From: JAJYUU01 sp963822955
Lineage (GTDB): Bacteria; Actinomycetota; Actinomycetes; Streptosporangiales; Streptosporangiaceae
NCBI GenBank assembly: GCA_963822955.1
Contig: CAWGJS010000002.1
Location: 1,240,001-1,304,000, forward strand
Reading direction: 5' to 3'
DNA: 64,000 nucleotides
Shown here piece by piece: positions 1 through 8,828 of the stretch. A program made the translations under genes and the position numbers. The first letter of the stretch is position 1. Each line of letters opens with the position of its first letter. Under the pieces are notes generated by a model that saw only the letters and a list, made by a program, of their open reading frames with translations, did not search any database and had not been told where the DNA came from.

Positions 1-41
1 GTCGGGCACCGTCCAGAGCCAGTCAGCGACCGGCTAAGCGT

Positions 42-94
42 CCCTGACACGGAAGAGGTCACTGGTTCAATCCCAGTACCGCCCACCAGTTCAG
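42..94 (+). repeat. Attachment-site repeat, copy 1: 3' part of tRNA-Val(GAC)
   Basis: This 53-bp stretch is identical to 6100-6152. It contains a valine anticodon loop (CTGACAC, anticodon GAC), the 3' anticodon stem (GGAAG), a T-arm (ACTGG-TTCAATC-CCAGT) and the acceptor end ACCGCCC followed by ACCA. The 41 bases to its left do not look like a tRNA 5' half, so this is a partial copy and not a working gene. The integrase pseudogene reads toward it, the usual layout of an att site at a tRNA 3' end. The intact tRNA is presumably left of the window. Confidence 0.9.
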
Positions 95-126
95 ACGGGT
101 CAGCCCCTACAACGGCCCAGCTGGTA

Positions 127-145
127 GCCCTAAAGTCGGTAGGGC
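127..145. terminator. Short hairpin after the integrase remnant
   Basis: A 6-bp perfect inverted repeat (GCCCTA / TAGGGC, 7-nt loop) lies just past the integrase stop, between it and the tRNA-derived repeat. It could be a weak terminator or an integrase arm-binding element. There is no T-tract, so confidence is low. Confidence 0.3.
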
Positions 146-154
146 CAGGCGTCA

Positions 155-1465
155 CTATGCACCCATTTCGCTGGCTTCATCGCCGGGCTTCTCGTAGGCA
201 TACAAGCGGCTAACGGCCTGATTCATCGCGTCCAGAATCGCAGCGCGGTCCCAGGCGAACAGGTGCCCGTAGATGTTCTTGGTCGTCTCGATCTTGCTGT
301 CGCCCATCTGGTGAGCGACCTGCATGTCCGATGCCCCGGATGCGATCAGCAGCGAGGCGCACACATGCCGCAGCTCATGCGCGGTGTACCTGACGATGCC
401 GCCCGGGTGCGCGGCGGTGTAGCCCTGGGCGAGCCTGAGGTACCTGCGCCACATCGCGTAGCCGAGGTAGCCGCCGCGGTCGCCGTTGATCAGTCGTTCG
501 TATGACTGGCCGTTGCTGCGTTCGCGGCCTGGTCCCCGCGGTCGACCAGACGGCGGACGGCGGGCATGGCGATATCGGGGATCATGACGGTCCGCACGGC
601 CGCGCAGGTCTTCATGTCCGCACGGATGTCACGGAGGCCGCCGGACTCGCTGGCAGTCCGGTCGATGATCATGCTCTGGCTGCCAACATTCACGCTGTCG
701 ACAAGCACGGCGACCGCTTCCTCCCACCGCAGGCCGGTGAAGGCCAGCACGATGGCGACGTCGCCAAGGCCGGGCTTGAAATGATCGAGCGCCTCGGCGA
801 GCCGGAGCACCTGCGGGATGCTGGGGGTGACGACACGGCGCCGGACCGATCCGCCCCAGCCGGTCGGTGGCCAGGTCGTGCTGGTCCGGCCGCGGCCTGC
901 GCAATTCGAGCGCCGGGTTGACCGGGATAATCCGCTCCTCCCGCGCCCAGGCGAAAAGCCGGCGGAGCACGGGCGCGACCGTGCCCTTGGTGCTACCCGA
1001 GGCCGGGGTTCCGTCTTGCAGGGTCAGATGACGGATCGTCGCGTTCAGCTCGGGCAGGTCCAGGTCCCCGATCCACGCGTTGCCGAGAACCGGGATCAGG
1101 TAGACGTTCAGGCAAGTGCGTTCCTTAGCGAGCGAGGACTTGGGGCGCGGTGAGCCGTCCCGCTTGATCTTGTAGGCGACCAGGTACCGGGCTGCCACGT
1201 CGACGAACCGGATATGCTCAGCCTGCAGGCGCCGGGGCCGGCGCTTGGCTTCGTTGAAGTCGGCGACCAGCTGCTTGGCCGCGTCGAGGCCCTCGGCGGT
1301 TCGCTCGATCTGCCGCTTGAGAACCGGATCCCACAGCCGGACCCGGTAGACTTGAGCACCGCCTGGGGTTGTGACCGGCACGCTCCTGCCGTCTTGCTTA
1401 CGGACCTTGAGCGTTATCCCGGCGAGCAGATCACGATGCCCGTTTCTGGACATGCCTGTCCTCAT
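155..1465 (-). pseudogene. int: Tyrosine recombinase/integrase, two frameshifts
   Basis: The protein pieces form a site-specific integrase of the actinomycete integrative-element type. The N-terminal and SAM-like parts lie in one frame (1465 to about 865). The middle, with the first catalytic Arg (TGLRWEE), is in a second frame (about 860 to 500). The C-terminal catalytic part returns to the first frame (about 515 to 155), with HELRH, HQMGD and the tyrosine in NIYGHL. All R-H-R-H-Y positions can be recognised, but no single frame holds them, so it is inactive unless the indels are sequencing errors. The start overlaps the excisionase stop. It sits next to the tRNA-Val repeat it would be expected to use. 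Confidence 0.88.
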
Positions 1466-1778
1466 GTTCGATCAGCGACTTGGGAAGCACCGGGACGCCA
1501 GCCGAGCGGCGCGGCTTTGCCGGAACACTCCCGTGCCCGTGCCCGTGCCCGTGCCCGTGCCGGTGCTCGACGGATGGTGCAGAGTGGCGCGGAGCGGGCC
1601 GCGACCACTGCTCGATCTCTTGCTCGGCGAAGCGCAGCAGGTGCCCGATCTTCCGGTACGGGATCGCGTCTCGCTCGACGAGCTTGCGAGCATGTCGTTC
1701 GGTGATGTTCAGCCACTCGCACAGCTCAGTCAGCGAGAGCATCCGTGCCGCTTGCCCATAGGGCACGCGCTGTGTCAT
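1431..1778 (-). CDS. xis: Excisionase-type helix-turn-helix protein
   Basis: The 115-aa protein has an excisionase/MerR-like winged helix in its first 60 residues (LSLTELCEWLNITERHAR then IPYRKIGHLLRF). This is the usual small directionality factor encoded just upstream of an integrase. It overlaps the integrase start by 35 bases, and its ATG overlaps the stop of the preceding fragment in an ATGA, so the three were one operon. The C-terminal half has a run of five His-Gly dipeptides from a 6-bp tandem repeat, which is not part of the family fold. A decayed second copy of its 5' end lies at about 38430-38505. Confidence 0.8.
   Translation of the reverse strand: MTQRVPYGQAARMLSLTELCEWLNITERHARKLVERDAIPYRKIGHLLRFAEQEIEQWSRPAPRHSAPSVEHRHGHGHGHGHGSVPAKPRRSAGVPVLPKSLIEHEDRHVQKRAS
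1530..1565. repeat. Hexanucleotide tandem repeat (CCCGTG)5-6
   Basis: Five perfect CCCGTG units and one degenerate unit lie within the excisionase gene. Read on the minus strand they encode alternating His and Gly. A repeat of this kind can change length by slippage in whole codon pairs without breaking the frame. Confidence 0.9.
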
Positions 1779-1885
1779 GCCGCCCGCCCTACGGGCCGAA
1801 GATTTGTGGCCCGGTCTTCGGCTCTGCGTCTAGCTTCGGCCAGGGCGGCTTTCCAGTCGGCGCGGTCTTTGAGGACGTGCAGCAA
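1775..1885 (-). pseudogene. 3' fragment of the gene upstream of xis
   Basis: Minus-strand translation from about 1885 to the TGA at 1775-1777 gives about 35 residues of helical, Arg/Ala-rich C-terminus (LHVLKDRADWKAALAEARRR). Its stop overlaps the excisionase ATG. In integrative elements this position often holds a replication initiator or a small regulator, but the fragment is too short to assign. The join at about 1885 runs straight into a regulator fragment on the other strand, so a deletion or rearrangement removed the rest. The same fragment recurs at 38502-38611. Confidence 0.6.
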
Positions 1886-2715
1886 GCCGAAGTCTGGCCG
1901 CTGGTGCACGCCAGTAAGTACACCGAACTGGCCCCGATCCTCGCCGCCCTCATCCCCACGCTGGAGACAGCGGCCAGGTCGGCGTCAGCCGATGACCAAC
2001 GGCGGCAGGCCCGCGCCCTGCTGGCCGACACCTGCCAGGCCACCGCCGCCATGATGGCCAAGCTCGGAGAAGGCGACGCCGCGTGGATCGCCGCCGACCG
2101 GGCCGCGTTCACCGCCGAGCAGCTCGGCGACGCCCTGGCCGTCGCAGCCGCTACCTTCCGAATGGCGCACGTCTTCCTCAGCCTCGGCGAGACCGCCCAG
2201 GCCTGGCAGGCAGCCGCCTCCGTCACCACCGCCCTCGAAGACCGGGCCTCGGCCAGCCGCCCCGATCCGGCCGTGCTGTCGCTGTACGGCGCATGCCAGC
2301 TCGTCCTGGCCATCGCCGCCGCCCGCGACAACGACCGCGCCCAAGCTCACGAGCACCTCGACCAGGCGCGCAAAGCCGCCGACCTGCTCGGCGAAGACCG
2401 CGACGACTACGGCACCGAATTCGGCCCCACCAACGTGGCCATCCACGCCGTCGCCGTCGCCGTCGACCTCGGCGACGCAGGGCAGGCACTCGACCTCGCC
2501 CAGGACATCGAAGTCACCGGCCTGTCCCCCGAACGGCAGGCCCGCTACCTCATCGACCTCGCCGCCGCCCACGCCATGCGCCGCCAGATCGGCGACGCCC
2601 TGCACGACCTCGAGCAAGCCGAGGAGCTCACCCCTGAGCAAACCAGGACCCACCGCATCGCCCGCCAGGTCGCCCGCGACCTCCTCCAGCTCGCCGCCCT
2701 GCGACCCCGACCATG
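1886..2715 (+). pseudogene. XRE/TPR-type regulator, C-terminal fragment
   Basis: The open frame 1745-2959 contains an alpha-helical, Ala/Leu-rich segment of about 275 residues like the TPR-like C-terminal half of actinobacterial XRE regulators (LAPILAALIPTLETAAR, then helices such as AALREL-like pairs and VARDLLQLA). The N-terminal HTH is missing. The first residues of the frame are antisense to the excisionase region, and the last 80 or so run through the neighbouring convergent gene, so neither end is authentic. It is best read as a remnant truncated at both ends. Confidence 0.6.
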
Positions 2716-2725
2716 GAACGAGGTT

Positions 2726-3358
2726 TTACGTTCGCCCGGGCCTTTTCCTCGCTGCCTTCTCGGCCCCCCTTGGCTTCGTCAGCGTGCCGATCTCGCATAC
2801 CACATGCCCGCTTTCCCAGCATGTCCAGACCGCGGCGCCATCGCGGACTTCGGGATTCAGCCGGTGGGGCACCGGGTGCTCGGGGCACACCGGCCACTCC
2901 GGTGGGTCTCCGGCATCATGAAGCTGGTCCGCTGCCCAGTTCTGCAACTGCTCGGCTAGCTCTGTCAACTGCTCGGCCGCTGACCTGAGCAATATCCAGA
3001 TGCCCGTTTGGTCGTATCCCGGCCCCTGAATCCAGGCACAGACCGCCTCGCTCCCGCGGTCCTCAAGTGCTTCGTAGCGGATATCCGGCAGCACCAGCCC
3101 ACTCGCAGCCAGATCCCGCAGCAGCGGCGACGCCGTATCACGCACCACCGCCTGCTCCTCATCGGTCAGCGGCCGCGGCCGCCGCGACAGCTCCATCGAC
3201 CGGCGGGTCCGCTCGGCTACCTCATCACCCGCCTGCTCCCGAAGAACCGCGAGAACCTGAGCCTCGGCATCCTCGCCCCTGAAGAATCCACCGCCATTGT
3301 CGGCCCACGTCCGACGAGAACTGTCAGCTGGCTCATCCGGTGGCGAAGTCGAAACCAT
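2726..3358 (-). CDS. Hypothetical protein with Cys/His-rich C-terminus
   Basis: A 210-aa protein of unknown function. The first 60 residues are hydrophilic, followed by helical segments around residues 60-140 (LTDEEQAVVRDTASPLLRDL, LTELAEQLQNWAADQL). The C-terminal 60 residues carry VCPEHPVPHR and WTCWESGHVVC, a Cys/His spacing that could bind zinc or mark a compact beta domain. No known family was recognised. It converges with the regulator remnant on its left. Coding character (high third-position GC, no rival frame) supports it as real. Confidence 0.6.
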   Translation of the reverse strand: MVSTSPPDEPADSSRRTWADNGGGFFRGEDAEAQVLAVLREQAGDEVAERTRRSMELSRRPRPLTDEEQAVVRDTASPLLRDLAASGLVLPDIRYEALEDRGSEAVCAWIQGPGYDQTGIWILLRSAAEQLTELAEQLQNWAADQLHDAGDPPEWPVCPEHPVPHRLNPEVRDGAAVWTCWESGHVVCEIGTLTKPRGAEKAARKRPGRT

Positions 3359-3594
3359 GCCTCGAAGCGTAGATCGCGATCGGACGCCACAGCTAACCGG
3401 GCGCCGCCGAATTGCGCCTTCCTAAGATCAAGCTCAGGTGGCTTATTCCCCTGCCTCCCGATTGTCCGGCGTCGGCCGGAACCCGTCGAGAGCGCTTCAC
3501 GTCGCTACGAGATGGCCTGCGGCCACTCCCGACTGAACCCGGCCGAGAGTCACTGGAGAGGGCAGCAGTCAGGGAAAAGAGTAAATCCGGCAAT

Positions 3595-4074
3595 CTATCC
3601 TGTGAGCTCTTGCGCGGCGCGCTTGGCGCGAAGCCTAGTCTCGACACTGTCGTACCAGGCTTCATCTATGTGCGCCCCTTCTCCAGCAACGGTTTGGAGA
3701 ACAGAGCCCCAGAAGCGGAGATGAGGAGCGCGGTCCGCCTCGCGTTCGATCGACGGCAGGCTGACCTCACCCGCCAGAGACTGGGGCGCAAGCAGCTCGG
3801 CAATGTCACGAAGACTTAGGGTCACCCGCGGGACCTGCGGGTCCCACCACCGGTCTGGCATGTGGCCGTTTTCGAGGCGGACCAGCTTTACGGCCAAGGA
3901 CCGGGTGTCGCCGTCGCAGTCGAGGTAGATCCCGACGGAGCCGTTACCGAACAGCGTCCAGTTGCCCAGCCTGTAGGAGCCACCATCGATGACCCGGAAG
4001 CCCAGCTGCTTGACAAAGCCGAAGGATGCGCTCACCTGTACCGGCCATCTGTCAGCTTCTGGGACTTGGTTCAC
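3595..4074 (-). CDS. Hypothetical protein, possibly immunity-like
   Basis: A 159-aa soluble protein with an alternating beta-rich first half (VSASFGFVKQLGFRVID, GSYRLGNWTLFG, VGIYLDCDGDTRSLAVKLVR) and a helical second half. The overall pattern resembles small cytoplasmic immunity-type proteins found among mobile-element cargo, but no family motif was recognised and no toxin partner was seen. It stands alone, with about 180 bp to the GNAT gene and 236 bp to the previous gene. Confidence 0.5.
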   Translation of the reverse strand: MNQVPEADRWPVQVSASFGFVKQLGFRVIDGGSYRLGNWTLFGNGSVGIYLDCDGDTRSLAVKLVRLENGHMPDRWWDPQVPRVTLSLRDIAELLAPQSLAGEVSLPSIEREADRAPHLRFWGSVLQTVAGEGAHIDEAWYDSVETRLRAKRAAQELTG

Positions 4075-4259
4075 GCCGTGCTCCTGCTCATGGCTGCGAT
4101 TCTGGCAGCGCGTTATGACGAACGGGCCATAAACGGGCCACTAGCCATGGCCGCACAGGGCGACTGACGGTTACTCACAAGGGACGTCGCACCAAAAGCA
4201 GCACGCCAGTCGACCAGGAATTTCTTAGCTGCGGCACCACCGATCTTCCAATCTGGTGG

Positions 4260-4742
4260 TCAGCCAATCCCGTCGTCGGTCGTCGTCCGGCCTGATGTTC
4301 GAAGTAGCAAGGCGTCGGCTGGGCCGAAGCCGACACGCTCGTAGAACGGAATCGACCGTTCGCTCGGGCTCAGGACTACGCGAGCAAAGCCGTTGTCATC
4401 CGCGTAATCAAGGAGCATGTCGATGAGCTTGCCGCCAACGCCCTGATCCCGGTACGCCGCCAGGACGAAAGCGTTGCCCAGGTAACCCCACCGGCTTGGC
4501 GGGTGTCCAGGACGTGGCATCCGCTCGAAGACGGTCAGGTTCATCATGCCGACTGCTCTGCCGCCGGCCTCGGCGAGCCAGGTGATCCGGCGTGGGGACT
4601 CGCGCACGAACCACTCCGCGAACCGCTCGCCAAAGCCTGGGTCGTCGACGTCGCCGTCCTGCTCGCGCGTCCACTCGGAGCGTAGCCCGATGATCTCCGG
4701 AAGATTTGCGGTCTCGGCGCGGCGGATTGCGATCTCGGTCAC
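4260..4742 (-). CDS. GNAT-family N-acetyltransferase
   Basis: The 160-aa product transfers an acyl group from acyl-CoA to an amine; the substrate cannot be read from sequence. It shows the GNAT N-terminal strand-helix (IAIRRAETANLPEIIGLR), a core strand GRAVGMMNLTVF, the CoA-binding loop after AFVLAAYRDQGVGGKLID (the Q/RxxGxG/A motif) and the C-terminal IPFYERVGFGPA. The frame is open to 4835, but GTG at 4740-4742 is preferred: it has a purine-rich GGTGGGG upstream and starts exactly at the fold. It is likely element cargo. Confidence 0.85.
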   Translation of the reverse strand: MTEIAIRRAETANLPEIIGLRSEWTREQDGDVDDPGFGERFAEWFVRESPRRITWLAEAGGRAVGMMNLTVFERMPRPGHPPSRWGYLGNAFVLAAYRDQGVGGKLIDMLLDYADDNGFARVVLSPSERSIPFYERVGFGPADALLLRTSGRTTTDDGIG

Positions 4743-5378
4743 GCGACCCCACCATAGTTGCGCGAGCCCGCGGCCTGGCAGTGGGGAGTTGTGCAGCCAG
4801 CAGTGCAGCCTAGGCACGGGACGGCGGCAGACCAAGCTGGACGGCCTTTGCCGCCGGGAGCAGTGCGCGAGCTTCTCCGCCTGCGACCTTCCGCGAACTT
4901 ATAAACGGCTGCTCTCGGCCGTGCCCGCTGCGTGCCCGATCGAGCGGTGATCGGGGGTGAATCGCGGCGAGTCACGGACACGCCACGTCGGTGCTCACGT
5001 GCGGCAGGCGAGTCCGGTGGCCAGGGTCACGATCTTTGCAAGCAAGGGATCAGATCTGCCGCGCCGCTTCCGGTCCTCGGCCGCTGACGCGCCCTGCGGT
5101 CCGGGTCGGCTTGCCACCGGGACGGCAACGTGACGGCCATCAGGCCGACGCGGACCGCTACGGTCCTGCCGCACGAGCGCGGCCCGAGCGCCGACGTAGC
5201 CGTGCCCGTTGCGTGCCCCATCAGACGGTCAACGACGGGGTTTCAGGGGCACTCACAGTAACTGACAAACATCCCCTGATTTGCGCCGCAGCAGTTCAGT
5301 CGGCTATGCGCCGCAGCCTTCCAAGCTGGTGATTTGGCAAAGCGAAGTTAGCCAGCCTCTCTGAGCAGCGGAGATGTC
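4743..5378. other. Intergenic stretch with no supported gene
   Basis: No frame here has convincing coding character. A 19-bp sequence (ccgtgcccgYtgcgtgccc, one mismatch) occurs at 4919-4937 and again at 5200-5218, perhaps from an old local duplication. The stretch holds the promoters for the flanking acetyltransferase (leftward) and DUF1990 gene (rightward), but no clear -10/-35 pair stands out. Confidence 0.5.
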
Positions 5379-5933
5379 ATGAGAGATGACGATGCGATGG
5401 TCGTGACCGCGCTACCAGCCGAGGTCCGCGACTGGCTGGCTGGCCTCGACCTGACCTACCGCGAGGTCAGCGCAACGACGGGAGATCTCCCGGCCGGGTA
5501 CGGCCACATCACTTGCGCCGTGCCGATCGGTCACGGCCGCCAGGTCTTCATCACTGCCGCGGATGCCGTGCGCAGCTGGCGCGTGCAGCTCCGGGCCGGG
5601 CTCACGGTGTCGGCCTCGTCCCCGATAGCCATGCCGGGCACGGTGCTGATCATCGGCGTCGGAATCGGGCCGCTGCGTTTGAAGGCGCCGTGCCGCGTCG
5701 TCTACACCGTGGACGAGCCGCGGCGGCGTGGCTTCGCTTACGGCACGCTGGCCGGGCATCCGGAAAGCGGCGAGGAAGCCTTCATCGTCGAGCACCATGA
5801 CAACGACGCGGTCACCTTCAGCGTCGTCGCGTTCTCCCGGCCAGACACACGACTGGCCAAGCTCGCGGGCCCGCTGGGCACGACGGTTCAGCACCGGATC
5901 ACCGAACGGTATCTACATTCGCTGACTCGATGA
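5379..5933 (+). CDS. DUF1990 family protein
   Basis: A 184-aa single-domain DUF1990 protein of unknown biochemical function; the family is widespread in actinobacteria and plants. Diagnostic parts are YGHITCAVPIGHGRQVF near residue 42, VIGVGIGPLRLKAPCRVVY, and the family hallmark GFAYGTLAGHPESGEEAF followed by VTFSVVAFSRPDTRLAKLAGPLG and a C-terminal YLHSLTR. The length matches the family. It is the last gene of the first element, 166 bp before the second tRNA-derived repeat. Confidence 0.85.
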   Translation: MRDDDAMVVTALPAEVRDWLAGLDLTYREVSATTGDLPAGYGHITCAVPIGHGRQVFITAADAVRSWRVQLRAGLTVSASSPIAMPGTVLIIGVGIGPLRLKAPCRVVYTVDEPRRRGFAYGTLAGHPESGEEAFIVEHHDNDAVTFSVVAFSRPDTRLAKLAGPLGTTVQHRITERYLHSLTR

Positions 5934-5980
5934 TTCGGCGGCGCCGCCAGGACACCTCTGGTCGCGTCCCTAGCGCCAGC

Positions 5981-5997
5981 CCTACATTTGCCCTAGG
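5981..5997 (+). repeat. 17-bp motif shared by two element ends (copy 1)
   Basis: CCTACATTTGCCCTAGG occurs here and at 36469-36485. In both places it lies a short way upstream (about 100 and 25 bp) of a tRNA-Val-derived repeat. The sequence is AT-richer than its surroundings. It may be an element-end sequence such as an integrase arm site. Confidence 0.7.
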
Positions 5998-6099
5998 ACA
6001 AGCAGGTCAACAGGTGTCAGCACAGGGAACTGATCGACCCGGCACAGCTTTCACCGCAGGCCGGAGAGTCATCTGGGCACATCAGTAACCAGGCCGACA

Positions 6100-6152
6100 C
6101 CCTGACACGGAAGAGGTCACTGGTTCAATCCCAGTACCGCCCACCAGTTCAG
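6100..6152 (+). repeat. Attachment-site repeat, copy 2: 3' part of tRNA-Val(GAC)
   Basis: Exact 53-bp copy of 42-94, covering the anticodon loop to the CCA end plus six further bases. Together the copies bracket a roughly 6-kb segment that carries the integrase next to copy 1, which fits attL and attR of one integrated element. No tRNA 5' half precedes it. Confidence 0.9.
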
Positions 6153-6672
6153 TGCAATATTTTCGAATTCCTGCTCGTTGCGCAGGCCAACTAAAAGAGC
6201 CAAACTAAGCCACCGAAGAGCCAAAGCCTCCTCGCCCGCGGCCCTTCGGGCCCGGCTATCGCGACGACCTGCTCGCCCGCCGACTGTCTCCGATCTCGAT
6301 GACGACGGCCCGGCTTAGCAACCGTCCGCAGGCCAGTCCACCACCGAGTCCGCTCACGGCGTCAGCGCACGCGACGCTGCGAGCAGCCGCCGACTTATCA
6401 CGCTCGACTTGCCAGCCACGCCGACCGTATCCCCAGGGCGGGCTGCCGCGACCGGGCCAGCGCCGGACGCCACCACCGGCGGCACCAGGCGACCACTAGT
6501 GCATCCCCATCACGGAATCGGTCACCAAGGAGGCCCGGACCGGATTCACCAGAAGGCATGCCGCTTGGTGGGCCGTCCTGCACTGGCCCTCCGGGCGCCC
6601 GACCGCCTGGCCGCCCAGTTGTCGTGACAGCCGCAGACGCGTCAGAGTTAAGGGCAGCCTTAAATCCTGGAG
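6153..6672. other. Intergenic stretch after the repeat, no supported gene
   Basis: Frames here are short and their translations are Pro/Arg/Ser-rich shadow sequence. It may contain decayed material from older insertions, but nothing could be identified. Confidence 0.5.
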
Positions 6673-6678
6673 GGTCTG

Positions 6679-7044
6679 TTGGCCTTGGCAGGGAAGGTCA
6701 CCGGCGAGTACGCCGAATGGTTCACCACGCTGATCAAGGAGGATCTCGCATCGGCGACCCAGGTAGCGCAGGCGGTCGCCGCGCTGCGCGAAGAAGGGCC
6801 ACCGCTCGGCCGATCCTTAGTCGACCGGCTCAAGGGATCAACGATCCACTACCTGAAGGAGAACTGCGCCCCGGATCACGCGGCCGCTCGGAGATCAGGA
6901 TCATCTTCGCGTTCGATCCCGCCCGGTCCGCGCTGCTCCTGCTCGGCGGCGACAAGGCCGGGAAACCAGCAGCGCTGGTACCGCGACAACATCCCGATCG
7001 CCGAGCGGCTCTACCTCGAGTACACGACAGAGAACGAGGAGTAA
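6679..7044 (+). pseudogene. HigB/RelE-type (Gp49-like) toxin, frameshifted
   Basis: The first 60 residues (GEYAEWFTTLIKE ... LGRSLVDRLKGSTIHYLKE) and the last 25 (QQRWYRDNIPIAERLYLEY) are in one frame. The central core (LRPGSRGRSEIRIIFAFDP, then LLLLGGDKAG) is in another. Together they rebuild a phage-derived Gp49-like/HigB toxin, whose family cleaves mRNA at the ribosome. The breaks are near 6866 and in the GGG run at 6960-6962. It ends seven bases before the XRE antitoxin, the reversed toxin-first order of HigBA modules. As sequenced it cannot make a full toxin. Confidence 0.8.
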
Positions 7045-7050
7045 CAAGCG

Positions 7051-7401
7051 ATGCCCAAGCGCACGCCGCAGGACTGGGAAACCCTGGAGCGGGAACTGCA
7101 CGCCGTCGGCGTCTCCGCCGAGGAGATCGAGGCCGGCGCCCGGATGTTGCTCGCCCAGGCCCGCGGCGACCAGCTCGCCCAGGCCCGCAAGCAACTCGGC
7201 CTCGCCCAGCGCGAGGTCGCGGCCACGATGGGCGTGAGCATCGCCCGGATCTCCCAGATCGAGCACGGCGAGGTTACCTCGTTCGAGGTCATCGCCCGCT
7301 ATGTCGAAGCACTCGGCGGCCGTCTCGACCTCGTCGCCGACTTCGGCGACCGGACGGTCCGCCTGCCGGTCAGCGACACCGCCGACACCACCGCAGCCTG
7401 A
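7051..7401 (+). CDS. HigA-like XRE antitoxin
   Basis: A 116-aa DNA-binding antitoxin. Residues 40-95 form a classical XRE helix-turn-helix (LAQARKQLGLAQREVAATMG, VSIARISQIEHG, EVTSFEVIARYVEALGG) followed by a short beta-like tail (RLDLVADFGDRTVRL), as in HigA partners of Gp49-like toxins. It normally neutralises the toxin and represses the operon. The upstream toxin is frameshifted, which may leave this an orphan. Its first 30 residues closely resemble those of the remnant at 35799. Confidence 0.85.
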   Translation: MPKRTPQDWETLERELHAVGVSAEEIEAGARMLLAQARGDQLAQARKQLGLAQREVAATMGVSIARISQIEHGEVTSFEVIARYVEALGGRLDLVADFGDRTVRLPVSDTADTTAA

Positions 7402-7800
7402 CCAATAACTAGGCCTGCGTTCGCTGGGCAGCCACCCTGCGCGCGGTGAGCGGCGTCCATGGCCAGGCGCGGAGAACCCGGCATCGAGGAACTGCGCTGC
7501 TCACCGCGGAGGCCGCCTACGTTGCTGATGGCTCGTGCCCAGCCAGGGCTGCCCCTCTCGTCACGGTCAGTCGCCGACGTGGCTGCCGCTTGCCGCTCTA
7601 TATCCGATATGCCCGCCCTTGGAACCTTGGCGCTCGTCAGCTTGGGCGCGCAGAACGGGCCGATCTGGCGCTATAGGCCACTCTCGGTCCGGTGCTCATG
7701 CCGGTGAGCGATCATCGCTGCCTCAGTGTTCCGCTGCTCATGATCGGGCGGCTGGGTCGCGCGAAAACGCGCGAGCGTTGACGGCGCAGATCGTGTCAGG
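7402..7800. other. Intergenic stretch, no supported gene
   Basis: Several short frames overlap here, but none shows a recognisable domain or a good ribosome site. It should contain the promoter for the methyltransferase at 7801. Confidence 0.45.
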
Positions 7801-8578
7801 ATGCTCGGCATGCCTGGTCGCGCAATGAGCTTCGGAGCCAGAGCAGAGGCTTACGAACGATTCCGGCCGGGGTATCCCGCGGAGCTCTTCGACATGGTGA
7901 TGACGTATTCGGCTCAGCCGGTCCGGACTGCCCTGGAGATTGGTGCTGGCACCCGGTAAAGCAACCCGCCTCTTCGCCCAGCGGGGAGTAACGATCACCG
8001 CGACCGAGCCTGACGCGGCCATGCTCGCCGAGCTGCAGAAGCACGTGCCAGCAAACGTCAAGATCGTCCAAGCCGCGTTCGAGGACCTGCAACCCGACGA
8101 TAGCTACGGGCTGGTCTATGCGGCAGCGGCGCTGCACTGGACGAACCCAGAAGGTCGGTGGGCGCGGATGGCGGCGCTACTGGAGCCGGGCGGCGTGTTT
8201 GCCTCGTTCGGTGGACCAGCTCAGCTGGCTGACCCGGCTCTAGCGGAAGCTGTTCGCGCGGCCCGGGCGCCGTTCCTGGACAGCGACGAGGTTCCATCTC
8301 CAGACGGGACGCCACCGGGACATGACATGCAGTGGCCAGGTACCGAGCTCCAGCGGACTGAGTGGTTCACAGATGTTCAGGAGCTCGTGATCGAGCGGCG
8401 CCTGACGATGAGTGCTCGTGACTACGTTGGCCACCTGTCCACCATCTCGGCTTATCTCGAATTGCCGACCTCGGAGCAAGAGGAGGTATACAGCCAGATC
8501 ATGCAGGTCCTGCCCGAGACCGTCGAGATAGCCGCCGACATCACCGTCCATCTCGCGCGCCGGCGCCGCGAGCAGTAG
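7801..8578 (+). pseudogene. Class I SAM-dependent methyltransferase, one frameshift
   Basis: The N-terminus (SFGARAEAYERFRPGYPAEL ... TALEIGAGT) is in one frame and stops at a TAA just after 7955. The remainder (KATRLFAQRGVTITATEPD, AFEDLQ, AAAALHWTNPEGRW, LLEPGGVFASFGG) is in the next. Removing one C from the CCC at 7952-7954 restores GAGTGKATRLF, the SAM-binding loop, and a protein of about 258 aa. Family members methylate varied small molecules; the substrate is unknown. The near-perfect remainder suggests a recent mutation or a sequencing indel. Confidence 0.85.
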
Positions 8579-8784
8579 TGCCTCCATAATCAGCTGCCCG
8601 CCCCCTGCGAACGGCCATCCGGACCTGCCGCGACGAGCGCCTGCCACGCTCACGCATGTCAGCGGGCGAGCACTGCTGACCAACCGCTGGACGAGCTTGT
8701 TGCGCCCTCGCCGATCGCACGTTCTCAGGGGTGCACGCGCGCAACTAGCTGATGCCGCCACCGTCTCTGGTCAGCGGCTGTCGG

Positions 8785-8814
8785 GTGCTGCGGCGCCTTG
8801 CGGCGCCGCAGCAC
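8785..8814. terminator. Strong hairpin terminator at the end of Liv cluster 1
   Basis: A perfect 13-bp GC-rich inverted repeat (GTGCTGCGGCGCC / GGCGCCGCAGCAC) with a 4-nt loop starts 15 bp past the stop of the substrate-binding protein gene. It lacks a long U-tract, as is common in high-GC actinobacteria. It is placed to end the leftward importer operon. Confidence 0.8.
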
Positions 8815-8828
8815 TTACCGCAGCCAGG

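Noticed and set aside
42..94. Intact tRNA-Val gene
   Set aside because: Only the part from the anticodon loop to CCA is present, with no matching D-arm or 5' acceptor strand upstream; the same applies at 6100 and 36511.
4919..5218. 19-bp near-identical repeat as a functional direct repeat
   Set aside because: Low-complexity GC sequence, no link to a gene or att site; kept only as a note in the gap.
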